Assembly: GCA_012064385.1 (NCBI GenBank)
Contig: QRDG01001893.1
Coordinates: 597,113-661,112 of the forward strand
Direction of reading: 5' to 3'
DNA: 64,000 bases
DNA from: Puccinellia tenuiflora
Taxonomy: Eukaryota > Streptophyta > Magnoliopsida > Poales > Poaceae
The first letter of the stretch is position 1. Each line of letters starts with the position of its first letter. Shown in pieces: positions 46,717-58,059 of this stretch. The translations under genes were made by a program, and so were the position numbers. Under the pieces are notes generated by a model that made no database searches, was not told the origin of the DNA, and saw only the letters and a program-made list of their open reading frames with translations.

Positions 46717-47870
46717 GGTTCCACCCTGGTGCATCTCATAGGTGGGGTAAGTTGGCGCCCGCGGCTCTAACGAGGAAGTCCTAGTGTCCTGATAGAAGTG
46801 TGAGGAGCCTTTCCCGTACTGGTATGAGGTGTGCTCCACACTGATTTCCTCCTGCTCCTTGGTCGCCTTTGCGTGAAAGCTCGCACTCCTGAGGTAGACG
46901 TCCAGCTCGTGCACAGAGAATGACCATCCCTTCCTGTTATCATAATTAAACAAACAAGGATCATGCAACAGAACTTCCCGTACAACGTCATTGGCAAACA
47001 TCACCTTATAGAGCATTTCGCTAGGACGAGACTTATAAGAAATAAAATGATGCAATTTCATAAAATCAATATCAAGTCTCTCAATAGGAAGTGGAGGATC
47101 TGAGGGATCAGGATGTCCTCCCATTTCAGCAAGGATGCGTGAAGCAATGATCCCTCCGTAAATGGGTCCCCTAGCATTGTTAGTAGAAATACGGCGAGCA
47201 ATCAAAGCACCAATACTAAAAAAAATTATCCTTGTTGATAGCAGCAGAGAGAATAGCAAGATGAAGATTAGTGATATTGAAAGTATTATCTCTAGCAAGG
47301 ATTCCCCTAGCAGGGATAACAAGTAAAATATCGAATAGGTGGAAATTGAATGCTTGTAATTTTACCTCGCTGCACTGAACGACGGTCATCGTCATTACAA
47401 AGTTCCTTGTAAAGTTGCCACAAATAAGGTGGTTGTTCCTGAAATTTCATGGCTGTCCCATTATGGGGGACACATAATATAGTACTAAGCCTTTTAAGAG
47501 ACAACTTGCAAGGCTTATTGTAAAGCTTAAATACAACAGATGGATTGTATGAAGAATTGTTAAATCTAAAACTTTGAACAAATATTCTTGTGAGGTTCTC
47601 AAATTGTGGCTGCTCGTTGGCCACAAAATCTCCCAACCCTGCATTAGAGATTAGCTTATAGAATTCATCATAGATACCTGCAGCTCTAAGAAAATCATCG
47701 CAAGGGTAAATTGTTGGGTGAACTTCATCTTCTTGTTCAAGAAAGCTGGGTGTCATCAAGTCTTCGTTATAGGATTGCCTAAATTGAGGATCAGTGCCCG
47801 AAGATCTTGTCACCCTAGAGGAGGTTGATTGCCTCCTCACAAACACCTCTCCATGAGCATGCTTATCCAT
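46717..47870 (-). pseudogene. env-like ORF of Athila-like element C, truncated by the Tat LTR
   Basis: The ATG is at 47870-47868 (MDKHAHGEVF). It is readable to about 47310, then frameshifted, with 47250-46717 in another frame. Segments such as 'RGILARDNT' and 'ALIARRIS' correspond to the env-like ORF of copies A and B, but this is a more distant relative. The reading runs directly into the 3' LTR of the Tat element at 46716, which removes the C-terminus. Confidence 0.65.
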
Positions 47871-48277
47871 CTTCCTATTCTGAATTTTTAACAATCCCTC
47901 ATAAAACTTGATTTGAGCATAAAATTCATGGATAACACTTTAGGAACTATAACAAAGCTAAACCATGCATCAAAACTACTTAACAAGTTCATAAACAAGC
48001 ATGCAAGATCACTAAAAAAGTCACCTACAGCAGCAAAATACTCAAGATAAACAAAACCATTCAAAATTTTGATTGGATAATCGGAGGAGTCACATACCGG
48101 AGAGCAAATGAACCAAATCTCAGCAGAAAAGATGGGCTGAGCAAGTAGATAAAAAATCACGAGAAAGAACAGCAAGAACACGAGTTTTGGCAAGGTGGAG
48201 TGAAATGTCGGGAGAGAGAAAGAATGGAGAGGAAACTCACCATGTGGGGGGTCTGGTGGGCCCCAGACGCCACCCAG

Positions 48278-48300
48278 GCGCGGCCAAGCCTAGGCCGCGC
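48278..48300. repeat. GC-rich hairpin, element C spacer
   Basis: A perfect 8-bp stem (48278-48285 with 48293-48300) with a 7-base loop lies between protease and the env-like ORF. Its position and core match the hairpins of copies A and B. The surrounding spacer (47871-48645) is otherwise non-coding. Confidence 0.7.
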
Positions 48301-48645
48301 TCAGGGGTCGTCTGCCCACATGGTGGGTCCCCCTGGGCAGCCTCTGGTGTTGTAGGGCCACATTTTATACATAAAAATACAGAATTTTTTGAGGAATTTT
48401 TGACAACTTTAATTTTTGGACATTTTCAGGATTATAAAATGACTTAAAATTTCAGAAATGAATTTTTAAAAGGTTGCAAATCTAACCAAATATTGAAATC
48501 ACAGAAATGCTAGAACAATCATCAGAACATAAATAACATGGAAATCATTGTTTTATGTATGTAAAATAAATTTGAGAGCAAGGTTGATCAAGTCTTGCTT
48601 CAAGCTTGTTTTATATGACACAAAATTTTGAATTCCACCAAACAA

Positions 48646-49190
48646 TTATGTTACCTCAAACTTGATGGCTATTGTCTCAATCATAATAAATTGATATTCC
48701 TTATGATGATCATATATGGGACAATCAATATCTCCAATCTTGATGGTTTTAAAATTTGCAATGGAATTTAGACCATAAACCTTGTCAACCTTCTTTGGAA
48801 AATAAACCGTGTGCTCTTTGTCATTGACGTTAAAAGTAACCTTCCCTTTGTTACAGTTAATAACAGCCCCTGCAGTATTTAGAAAAGGTCTCCCAAGAAT
48901 AATAGACGTAATATCATCTTCAGGCACATCAAGCACAACAAAATCAGTTAAGATAAGACAATTATTAGTAACTTGAATAGGAACATCCTCACAAATACCA
49001 ATAGGACAGCAATTGATTTATCAGCCATTTGTAAAGAAATATCAGTGGGTAATAATTTTTCCAAATAGAGCCTCTTATAAAGAGAAAAGGGCATAACACT
49101 TACTCCTGCACCAAGAACACATAAAGCAGTTCTAACATAATTATTCTTAATTGAGCAAGGAATAGTTAGTATACCTGGGTCTCCAAGCTT
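48646..49190 (-). pseudogene. Protease fragment of Athila-like element C
   Basis: The reading 48936-48646 contains 'ILGRPFLNTAGAVI' and 'HTVYFPKK', matching the C-terminal protease of copies A and B. Upstream to about 49190 the homology continues ('DLFL', 'PIGICEDVPIQV'-type text) in another frame after an indel near 48995-49010. The gag part is missing; homology ends near 49200. Confidence 0.7.
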
Positions 49191-49209
49191 CTTTGGGATT
49201 TGGACTCAA

Positions 49210-50540
49210 CGGTCTTTGTTATTTGTTGTGATGCCTACATGAATATTACCATGAACTCTTTGATTTGGCTAGATTAAGTTTGTGTCATCATCTTGTCAAT
49301 AGCCCAGATGTAATTTGTTTACCCGTCATATGAGTATTTTATTTATTGGAGAGACACCACTAGTGAACCCATGGCCCCCAGTCCATCTTTTTCCATTGAT
49401 TACAACACCATTTACTTGCTTTCCATCATCACTTGCTTGCTGGTCCGTTTCCATATTTTGTTCACTTCACCATACGTTTTAACCGCTTTGTTTTCAGCAG
49501 ACCAGGAAGATTGACAACCTTCCTGCCGTTGGGGGCAAAGTATTTATTTGAGTGTGTGCAGGTCCATGTTTGTCGACGGTTAAGCGCCAGAGATCGTTGA
49601 CGTGCACCTCGTTGTTGATTTCAAAGTCCTACTGGTTCGATTAAACCTTGGTTCTTCACTGAGGAAAACTGCTACTTGCTACATCCACGCCTTCACTTGG
49701 GGCACCACCCAACACTACTATTACCAATCATCAGCTCTCCACAATGAGTTGGAGACTCTCAACAATGTCCCAGAGCTTCTTACAACACAATGAAGCCATG
49801 AAACCTAAACTTGCTCCTAGGGTTCCATTGAATCACCAAGAGCCTACAAGATCCACTAGGGATTAGAGGTGGGATTCCAAATTTCTTTGGTGGAAGGCTA
49901 GATCTAGGTATCCTCCTTCACTCCTCAAGAGATCAAGAAGATTGGAGAAAGGGAGTGGAAGATCTAGGCGATTTAGCTCGAGCTAATTAATGGAGGAGAG
50001 AGAAACTGGAGCCTTGAAGTTCATGGAGGAAGAAGACCCTTTAAATAGTCCCTTCCTCCAATCCTGCCGTTGGGGACGAAATCCCACTCGCCCGGTAGTA
50101 CATGCCCCTGGCCCGGTACTTCCAGATGAGGTCTTCAGCGCGCGTCAATGGTCTTCAGAAAAATCCTCTGAACCCGCCGGCCCGGTACTTCCGCAGAATT
50201 GCCCGGTAGTACCGGATTAGCCGGTACTTCCGGATCCCACTTCCAGGAAAAATCCTAAGGAGTATAGGAGCGAAAAAGCTAACCCAGAAGTAGGTCTGGT
50301 ACTTCCGGACGGTCGGTACTTCCGGAAACGGCCAGGTAGTTCTAACAAGCTCGGTACTACCGGCCCAACTTTCGTACCACTTTTGGGAAAAAATAAACAG
50401 AGAGGTTCCAGTACCCAAATCTGTTCCCCGGAGGTAGGCCGGAAGTAGACCCGGTACTACCGACTGACCGGTACTACCGGCCATAGGCCCGGTACTTCCG
50501 GCTACGGGCTGTTCTGCACAACACAAGCTGAGATGAGAGG
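49210..50540. mobile_element. LTR retrotransposon remnants
   Basis: Positions 49210-49740 contain text common in grass LTR ends ('gagacaccactagtgaaccc', 'ctactggttcgatt'). Positions 49790-50540 read on the minus strand as a promoter-like segment with CTATTTAAAG (50037-50046) and a purine/pyrimidine leader. No protein-coding part was recognised. The families are not identified. Confidence 0.5.
50085..50515. repeat. Cluster of CCGGTACT(T/A)CCGG-type motifs
   Basis: About a dozen partial or complete copies of the near-palindromic motif ccggtacttccgg or ccggtactaccgg are scattered at irregular spacing. This is typical of the U3 of some grass LTRs. Confidence 0.65.
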
Positions 50541-50898
50541 AATACTTCGCGATAATCCTTTTTGATTATGATATATATGTTCCTGTAAATCTAAGGACAC
50601 ACCATTAGAGCACTAGTTGCATTGTCATCAACATCAAAACCACTTGGGGGTGGAGCATGTCCATTCAACAGCACAAGGAGTAATCTTGTAACTGCCTAGT
50701 GATCCTCATAGTAGATCTTGCAGGAGTAGGAGTTTTACCTCTCGAGAGGGCTCTGAACCTGGGTACATCTCGTGTCTTGGTGCTCGTATCCGATCCTGAC
50801 GCGGACGCCATCGTTCGCCTTCGCCCCCACACCTCGATTGCCATCCCGTATGACTATGCCGTGTGAGATACCACGACATTTGGCGCCCACCGTGGGGC
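50541..50898 (+). mobile_element. LTR 3' end plus primer binding site remnant
   Basis: Sequence resembling the U5 of the Tat LTR ('gagggctctgaacctgggta') ends at ACGACA (50878). It is followed by TGGCGCCCACCGTGGGGC (50881-50898), a primer binding site used by many grass gypsy elements. No internal coding region follows; it is a truncated plus-strand element. Confidence 0.6.
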
Positions 50899-50939
50899 AG
50901 AGATGACGGGGACCGACAGCAGTGGATTGGTTCATCTTT

Positions 50940-52916
50940 GTGTCTAAGCTTGCAATAACTTGATTGACCTCCTTACTAATCGCCTAACTGCTCCTTTTTC
51001 TAAGAGAGAATAAACTGGTCTTTTTCTTACTTGTGTATTTTTTGAGCGATAATTGTTTCCCCGTTTTGTTGTTCTCAGTGCATTTACAGTTTTACAGGCC
51101 ACTCATGGAAAGGTTGCAACCTTAGAAATATGGTGATCGAGCCACAGAAGCTGCATGCAAAAACCATCTGCTCCTAATCACCATCCATGGAAATATCGAG
51201 GATTAATACATTAGCCTACAGAAGTTAATTCACATTTACTGTGGGTGTGTACCTACGTAGTATAAACAGCAAGTGTGGTTATTGTCCTATCTTTTATCAT
51301 AAGACGAAGACTACTGACCAATCAGTTAGCAGATCATCACATTTCTTATAATGTAGAACAAGGTTAAGCAGAGATACATCACCAAATAATATTTTCCATA
51401 GCACAATTAAACACGCAGCCCCCTACAAATAGATGCGTATATTGTCCTGCAAGTAAACTTAGCTTGCATGCTGTTCTGGCGATGGTCATGCGACTCATGC
51501 CATGCTATTTTAACTGAGCGATTCTATCTGCAAACAACAGAAAATTCTGAACAACTCTCGAAATTACCCCCAACCCCAAAACGAGATATAGTAACTTCAT
51601 CGGTAGCAGACTCCAAAAAACCAAAACTTCTTCTGATTTCACCGAAAAAGTTGAGCAACATCAGCTTCCTAATTGATCATAACATGGCCTGTGTCTTTTA
51701 CTTGTAAGAAACCTGAAAATAAAACAAGAAACATTAGGGACTTTGTATAAACAAAAGAAGAGTGAGCAATATATAGGACGGTAGGGGGGGGGGGGGGGGG
51801 GGGGGGTCCATCTTTGTCGTTTTAGAAAATTGGAAGGAAAAAAAGTGAGTTATACTATGTAATAACATGTTTGTTTCCTATCAAGCGGTCATCAACTCAT
51901 CAAAGTGAATAACATGCTTACCCAATTAATTGTTTTTCACGTAATCATGCCTGCTCACAAAACACAAGTATGATTTGATGTCTATGCAAAAAAACCAACT
52001 GATTAGTGACCTGACAAGCCAAGTACCATTATTATGTACGAGTGGAAGAACAAGTTCAGACAGCACGCTTGGACAAAAGTAACAATTCTGCGGAGTAATA
52101 TGTGGGGATCTGGATCTGATTATATGCCTAAAAACACTTAGAATCGACAGCATAAAATGTAATTATTTAATTAGTCTCGAGACTCTGAGTTCCCAAAATG
52201 TTACTAGTCCAAACAGGTTGGTATTAAGGATGGCGATAGGCAATACATATTAGTAATTAGAAAAATGTGCACAGCATTGTTTTTGCCATTTGAATGAACC
52301 AGTTGTAGAGAAAGAGGTTTAATGGATCGATAAAAAAAGACTCAGCTAAGAGAAAGTACAAGATAATTAGATGGTAGCCTGCAGGTTCTGGTATGCTGCA
52401 TCTCTTCCCGTGTCTGTCTGAAACCCTGAATGAACACGGACGTCGACGAAACACTGGTTTTTTGAGACGTCCTTGCCTGAAAATGGTTCTGCCGATGAAT
52501 GCTCCAGCCGAAACATAAACAAAAAACAGTTTGTACAGTTGTACTGGTGCGGATTTATGTAAACTGCACATAATAACAATTGAGCTAAGCGAACAAAATC
52601 AGTACATACAGCAGGTTATCAAGAGCTCAGGGCAAGGTATTCATAACTTGAGGCCAATCAAAGGAATGTCTTCTTTCTTGAATACGATACAGTACTAGAG
52701 CAGTGAACAAGCTACGAAGTGTAGAATGACTGAGGACGATACACCATACTTATGGTACTTCCTAGCACCAAATTATTGAGAGATGGAAATAATATGCAGA
52801 ACATGCACTGTAAATCTGAAATTCACAAAGAGCAGAAGCTTGCAGTTTGCAGCAAGCCACCCAATTTGCACTTGAGCCTCCGAGCACACATGTAAGACAA
52901 ACAATCAATCTAGCGA
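50940..52916. other. Intergenic sequence and possible 3' part of the DUF1618 gene
   Basis: No independent gene is recognised. On the minus strand a good acceptor (TTATTATGTGCAG, exon start 52563) opens a 65-codon reading to 52367 that is in phase with the donor at the end of the DUF1618 exon. This may be a 3' exon or chance. A run of 23 G lies at 51784-51806. The rest is AT-rich and unremarkable. Confidence 0.4.
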
Positions 52917-54134
52917 CTAATTACCTGAAGAAGGGATCCGGCTTGATCCAAGCCACGGTGGAAGAACACATGGTACGAAACCGTCACAGGCGTTACGCGA
53001 AGAACTCCCCATCACCTTCCCTATGTCCATGTCCACAGCTATGATGTGCTCACCTACAGTGAGGTGCACGACACTGGCGTTCAGTGGGTCAAGAACCGCA
53101 ATCTGTGGCGTCCCTTGCAAGGGCAGGCACGGGTGGTCAGCCAAGACCCGGCTGAGCGCCACCCGGTGCTCCAGCGTCCAGCCACCGCCGCACGCCTCGT
53201 CGAGCGCGAAGGAGCTGAGCACGAACGGCTCCCGCTGAGAAATCTCGGCGTACCGCATCCTCCCCTCGCTGACCCCCATGCGGCGGTACCTGCCCAGCGC
53301 CTGCCTCCCATCGTCGCGTGCGCCTGCAGGCGGCGGCGGCGGCAGCACGCTGCCCTTGGGCAGCTCGACGAAGCGGGTATCCGTCCGGTCGCTGAAGGGG
53401 TCGACCGTCACGGCGCCGCAGCCGATGTCCACCCACCACAGCCGCCCGCCGAAGGCCAGCGTGTCCTGGTATATCCCCCCGACCCCGCCGGACGAAGGCG
53501 GGAGCTGGCACGGCGCGCCCTTTACAAGCTCCCATTTTCCTGTCTCCGAGAGGAACCTGACCATATTGTTTCCCGCGTAGAGCTGGGCGACGGCGAACCT
53601 GTCAGGAGGCCCGTGGCCACGGTCGGCTTGGGTGAGGATGCCCATGCGGTGCTCGCGCAGGACCTTGGTGGTGCCGCCGATGTTGGGGACGCGGAGCACC
53701 TGGCCGCTGACAGGGTTGCAGACGAGGTAGGTGTAGTCGGGGACGTGGCCTTCGACGGCCTTGCCGGTGCTCTGGCGCACCTGCTTGTTCCCCTGCTGCG
53801 CGAGGATGGGGGACTCGAGGCGGGCGTCGCAGAAGGTGAGGAGGAGGAGGCCGTCAGCACCGCTGGAGGAGGAGACCAGGCCGCAAAAAAGCTGCTTGAC
53901 CTCGCTCTCGGGGCCGGGTTCCGGGCTGGCGTTGATGAGGTGCCCCGGCATCTGCAGGTGGGAGGAGCGCGGGGGCTCGGCGAGGTCGAAGACCGGCGGC
54001 GCCGATTTGTAGGCCACCGACACGCAGTCCACCATGGCCCACGGAGGGTGCGAGGCGGCGTCTGTGGAAAGTGAGCGGCGGAGGAGGCGCCCGGTGGCGA
54101 CGGCGGAGAGGCCTAGGAGGCGCCGGAGCGACAT
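52917..54134 (-). CDS. DUF1618 domain protein
   Basis: The start ATG 54134-54132 (MSLRRLLGLSAVATG) was chosen because the Arg-rich N-terminus looks like an organelle, probably mitochondrial, presequence; the upstream extension of the frame is low-complexity. The protein is 405 aa if it ends at the in-frame TAG. 'YTYLVCNPVSGQVLRVP' and 'LWWVDIGCGAVTVDPF' (from about residue 230) match the grass-expanded DUF1618 family, whose biochemical role is unknown. The last codons read CTTCTTCAG/GTAATTAG, a good splice donor overlapping the stop, so the true C-terminus may come from a downstream exon. No stop or frameshift breaks the frame. Confidence 0.8.
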   Translation of the reverse strand: MSLRRLLGLSAVATGRLLRRSLSTDAASHPPWAMVDCVSVAYKSAPPVFDLAEPPRSSHLQMPGHLINASPEPGPESEVKQLFCGLVSSSSGADGLLLLTFCDARLESPILAQQGNKQVRQSTGKAVEGHVPDYTYLVCNPVSGQVLRVPNIGGTTKVLREHRMGILTQADRGHGPPDRFAVAQLYAGNNMVRFLSETGKWELVKGAPCQLPPSSGGVGGIYQDTLAFGGRLWWVDIGCGAVTVDPFSDRTDTRFVELPKGSVLPPPPPAGARDDGRQALGRYRRMGVSEGRMRYAEISQREPFVLSSFALDEACGGGWTLEHRVALSRVLADHPCLPLQGTPQIAVLDPLNASVVHLTVGEHIIAVDMDIGKVMGSSSRNACDGFVPCVLPPWLGSSRIPSSGN

Positions 54135-54490
54135 CGCGGTACGGTGGAGTGGAGTCTGAAACTGGTGGGGTGGGGGGGGAGACGGACTGGGGGTTTGCGT
54201 TTCTTTTCTGCCCGGACCACCCCAGATAGGCAAGGCTTTTGTTTCTCGTTGTGGACTCGGTGCACAGAGATCACCGAAGGTAGAACGATAGCATCTTGCG
54301 GTGGCCATGGTTGGTGCAATGGGGCTAATCCATGAAGTGATTACCGTACTGGGAAGGTCGTACGCCGCGCAGGAGAGTTGTCCTGCAAAAGCAGTTGCCG
54401 CGCAGGGAATCAACCACTTGCGTTCGGCCGGCGCACCATTTTCATCAACTATTGCACGAAGAGTAAAGTGTACCTATGGCGGAAAATGCT

Positions 54491-54844
54491 AATGGAGCAC
54501 GAGCTCCATGTAGCTCGTTTTTCAAAAAAATCAAAATCGGCACTTTCTAGTTTCCAAAAATTCGAAACAAAAATCCTACATGTAGATAATATCGAGATCT
54601 ACGAATGTGTAAATTTTCAATCCAAAATTCGTACCATTCTAGACTATACAAAAAAGATAAATCTGGCCAAATTTCATCATTTATCAATTTTTCCCAGCCT
54701 AATGTACAACGAATTTCGAGTTGCAATTTTACACAGTCATAGATCACATAACTACTACATCTGGGATTTTTTTCGGAATTTTTAGAAACTTAAAATACAA
54801 ATTTTATTTTTTTTGAAAAACGAGCTACATGGAGCTCGAGCTCC
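54491..54844. mobile_element. MITE with about 30-bp terminal inverted repeats
   Basis: The ends 'ggagcacgagctccatgtag' and its inverted counterpart 'ctacatggagctcgagctcc' face each other across 354 bases with no coding content. Flanks read aaaatgct (54483-54490) and aaaatgcc (54845-54852), suggesting an 8-9 bp duplication as made by Mutator-type transposases. It sits about 350 bases upstream of the DUF1618 start. Confidence 0.65.
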
Positions 54845-55464
54845 AAAATGCCTCACTCGTACATATGGTCCTTACTTGTGTGTCCGGCTCGATTTAGTTC
54901 TCATACTACAAATTTGTAGAATTGTTGCCTTGATGTTGCATTATTGAGTTGACTTGGTCCAAATACCCGAGCCCATAAAATTGAGCTGACGTGCACGATG
55001 GGGCCACATGCAGGAGCTGCTCTAGAAATTTGCCATATCTAATTTATGCGTGTCGCTTCAGTTGCCAATTAGTTTACTTCCGCGAGGTGGGTGTGGGTGG
55101 GTATCTGGGGTAGGGGTCGGGGGGGGGGGGGGGGGGGGGGTTCTTTGCAAAGCAGGCGACGGGGAGGGGTGATCGGCAACAGTGGTGACGATTCTTTGAC
55201 GAGGACGACGAGCGGCACTAGTGGTCGTATTGATTGCATCGATGGCGCCCATCCGCCACCCGAGAGGGGAACCGTCACCATATTTCGGTTAGCATAATCT
55301 CGAATCAACCACCGTCATTTTGTTTAGGAAAAATACTTCTTTAGGATGGATTTCGTAGCCTAGATTCGAATGGTATGTTGTTTAGTTTATTTGATTGCTT
55401 GTGAACAAATAAAGGTACGGTTTTTTTTGGCACTGATTAACCTAAGATTTTTTTTTTATGTTTG
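54845..55464. other. Intergenic sequence with G22 tract
   Basis: No gene is recognised. A run of 22 G lies at 55119-55140. The short Pro-rich and Gly-rich readings nearby come from this tract and its flanks. Confidence 0.5.
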
Positions 55465-57830
55465 ATTTAGGTGAACAAAGCAGCATGTTCACTATTATGC
55501 TACACCATATGGTATTTTTGTTGGGAATGGACTGAACAAAACTTATGTGGAGGGAAAAGATGCTTGGTTTGACTAATGTGATGTCGAATCGCTATCCCTT
55601 GCTTCGCTTAATGACATTGAACATCTTGGTTATGAAGCTACTGGAAGGTTGAAATTGTGTTGGTGTTTGCCAGGTAAGATGCTAGGTAACAATGGTGATC
55701 TTTGGTTTATCTGATAGGAGCAAGACATTGCAACGATTAAAGACATGGTGAACGATGGTAACAAGTTACTGATATTTTACATTGACCATCATCAGTGGGA
55801 GCATTTGATCATGATGATGTGGCAATATATGCACCTGTAGAGCTCCCACCAGTCTACCAGAGTCCACATAAATTTATAATGTTCCCATATAGCTCCAGTG
55901 AGAAGATCCAACAGAGGCATAGCTCTAATTGCACTTGATGATCACAATAGTGGTGTTGAATGAGATATTGATGATGCAAATTATGTGTCGAAGATAATTG
56001 ACAATGATTATGACATTTTTTAAGATGATGGTAATCTGCTAGAGGACCAGCTGATGACAGATTGCAAGAAGGCATGTAAATCTATGGAAAATGATATCAA
56101 GGAGAAGGGGAAACAGCTGGCAGAAGGTCAAGATGAGGAGATGCAGTTAAAAGCACCAGATTCAGATGATGATCCTAAGGATTACAATTTCCATGTCTTT
56201 GGCAAAGAATACATGTCAAATCCAACATTTAAAATTGGAAAAACATTTGGAAGTGCTGAAATTATCAGGTACACGAATAGAGTGAATATTAGCGTGCTGA
56301 AAAATAATAAGACATGAATTCATGTTACTTGTGATGCTAGAATAATACAGCTACACGGATAGAGTGAATATTAGCGTGCCCAAAAATAATAAGACATGAA
56401 TTCAAGTTTTTTGTGATGCTCCATGTTCGTGTTTCCTCTGAGCTTCATATGACTGTAGATCCAAGTGTATCCTCCTGAAGAAGTTCACTTCGGCACATAC
56501 TTGCTCAAAGAAGTGGAAAGTGAAAGCATGTACTTTTACTTTTCTTTCAACAAGTACATTGAAGCCTTCAAAGCAGGTGACAAGATTTCATTGAGGAACT
56601 TTGCTAGGACCGTGCAGCTTTCTGTTGAGTAATAATTGTGATGTTTTCAACAAGTGGGTATAAAACTTCGTAACCTAATTTTGTACTAAATTTTGCACTG
56701 CTTAACTGAATTTTGTACTGATATTTGCATTGCTTACTGAATTTCTTAACTGAATTTGACATAGTTTTACCGTAGAAGCTAGGGAACTTCCTATAGTTAG
56801 CACGATTGAGAAGATCAAACAACAAACAACTGTGAGGTGCTACAATTGGCTGAATGGGATAGACTCTAAAACTAAAGCTAGAATTCGAATTGGAGTCTCA
56901 CCTTTATGTTGGGCCATATGGAACTAAAGAAATGATATTGTCTTTAACAGAAAGAAAACCTTTCATTTTGCAGGTTATTCATACGGCTACCCACTGGATT
57001 CAGCTTTGGTCTCTACTTCTCCCGGAGGATCAGCGGCCACTTATTGCTATTGGATGCACACGGCTCCAGATGGTCGTTCGGGATATCTTCTGTGGGGCTA
57101 CCTGGTAGCATTTTAATCGACTAGGAAATGGCTAGTTGTTATATGCATGTGTTTTTCCGCTGGTTGATTTTTGTATCGACCTTATGCGACCCATGAGTTG
57201 TAACTCTTGAATCTATGAACGTATTAATAAAAGGTTGTCTGCATCCGAGGATGCAGAGGCTGGGGTTTCCGCCTTTTCGGAAAAAAAATGAATAAGCTAT
57301 CAAAGACTGTATTGTGGTTCCATCAGGTACTAGCATTTTTAGTAAGCTGCGGGGAACACTCATTTGCAATGTACTTGGTGAAACAGACATGTGCTCGCAG
57401 AAGGTGGGACATAGTATCCCATGTAACCATGCAACTTCATGTCTTAGAGAAGAGAGAATGGTTCAAACTGCTATTCCATTGCCAAATCCAGAGAAGAATA
57501 TGTCCATATTATTTATCCTTGCAGAGATAGAAGAAGTGAGTGGCAAAGGGTGAATGGAAGGACAGTTTTACCACCAAAGTATGAAAAGAAAGTTGGTAGG
57601 CCAACAAATAATAGAAGGAAGCAGTCCAGGGAGAAAGAAGGGTCAAATGGTGAGAAAAGGATGTCTAGGCATGACAGGATTACACATTGCAGTCGTTCTA
57701 GAGGTAGAAGGGGTGGCTGCTATTACTAAAAAAATGGGATTGATCCAAGGATGAATAATAATTGGTGTTCAACAAGAGCCATCTGAGGTAATTGAGTTAG
57801 AAGATCCAGTGCTCACAAAGGTAATTCAAT
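55465..57830 (+). pseudogene. Degenerate MULE (Mutator-like) transposase
   Basis: Broken pieces appear in order. An N-terminal PB1-like region lies at about 55480-55830 ('FVGNGLNKTYVEG'-type text in shifting frames). An acidic linker and 'DYNFHVFGKEYMSNPTFKIG' lie at 56054-56317. A Cys-containing segment follows near 56400-56600. A C-terminal SWIM-type zinc finger lies near 57390-57450 ('IPCNHATSCLREER'). A Lys/Arg-rich tail with a zinc-knuckle-like stretch runs to about 57770. The catalytic DDE core is not visible, because a LINE insertion and deletions replace it. A short block around 56270-56330 is repeated at 56350-56400. Confidence 0.65.
56870..57290 (+). mobile_element. 5'-truncated LINE insertion inside the MULE
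   Basis: The C-terminal end of a LINE ORF2 is readable ('LCWAIWN', then 'VIHTATHWIQLWSLLLPE'). A 3' UTR with 'cgaggatgcagaggctgggg' and a short poly-A (57281-57288) follow. The MULE reading resumes right after the A-run, so this is a later target-primed insertion. Flanking duplication was not resolved. Confidence 0.65.
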
Positions 57831-58059
57831 CATACTTTGTCTTCTACAACTTTTTCATTGTTCTCCATTACAACATTTATTTATCTATTGGCACGATCAC
57901 AACATATTTAACCTACCACAATGACAGCTGACAATGTGATTGTAACTCTGCTACAGGAAGTAAAGTGCAAACTTTGAAACTCAAAACTAGTATGTATATA
58001 CCGTAACTATTTATGTAACTAGTAGCTAAACACTACAGAGAGAACAATCCCACTAGTCA

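Noticed and set aside
53046..54074. 342-codon plus-strand reading opposite the DUF1618 gene
   Set aside because: It is an antisense shadow of a GC-rich exon; the minus frame carries the recognisable domain and a plausible start.
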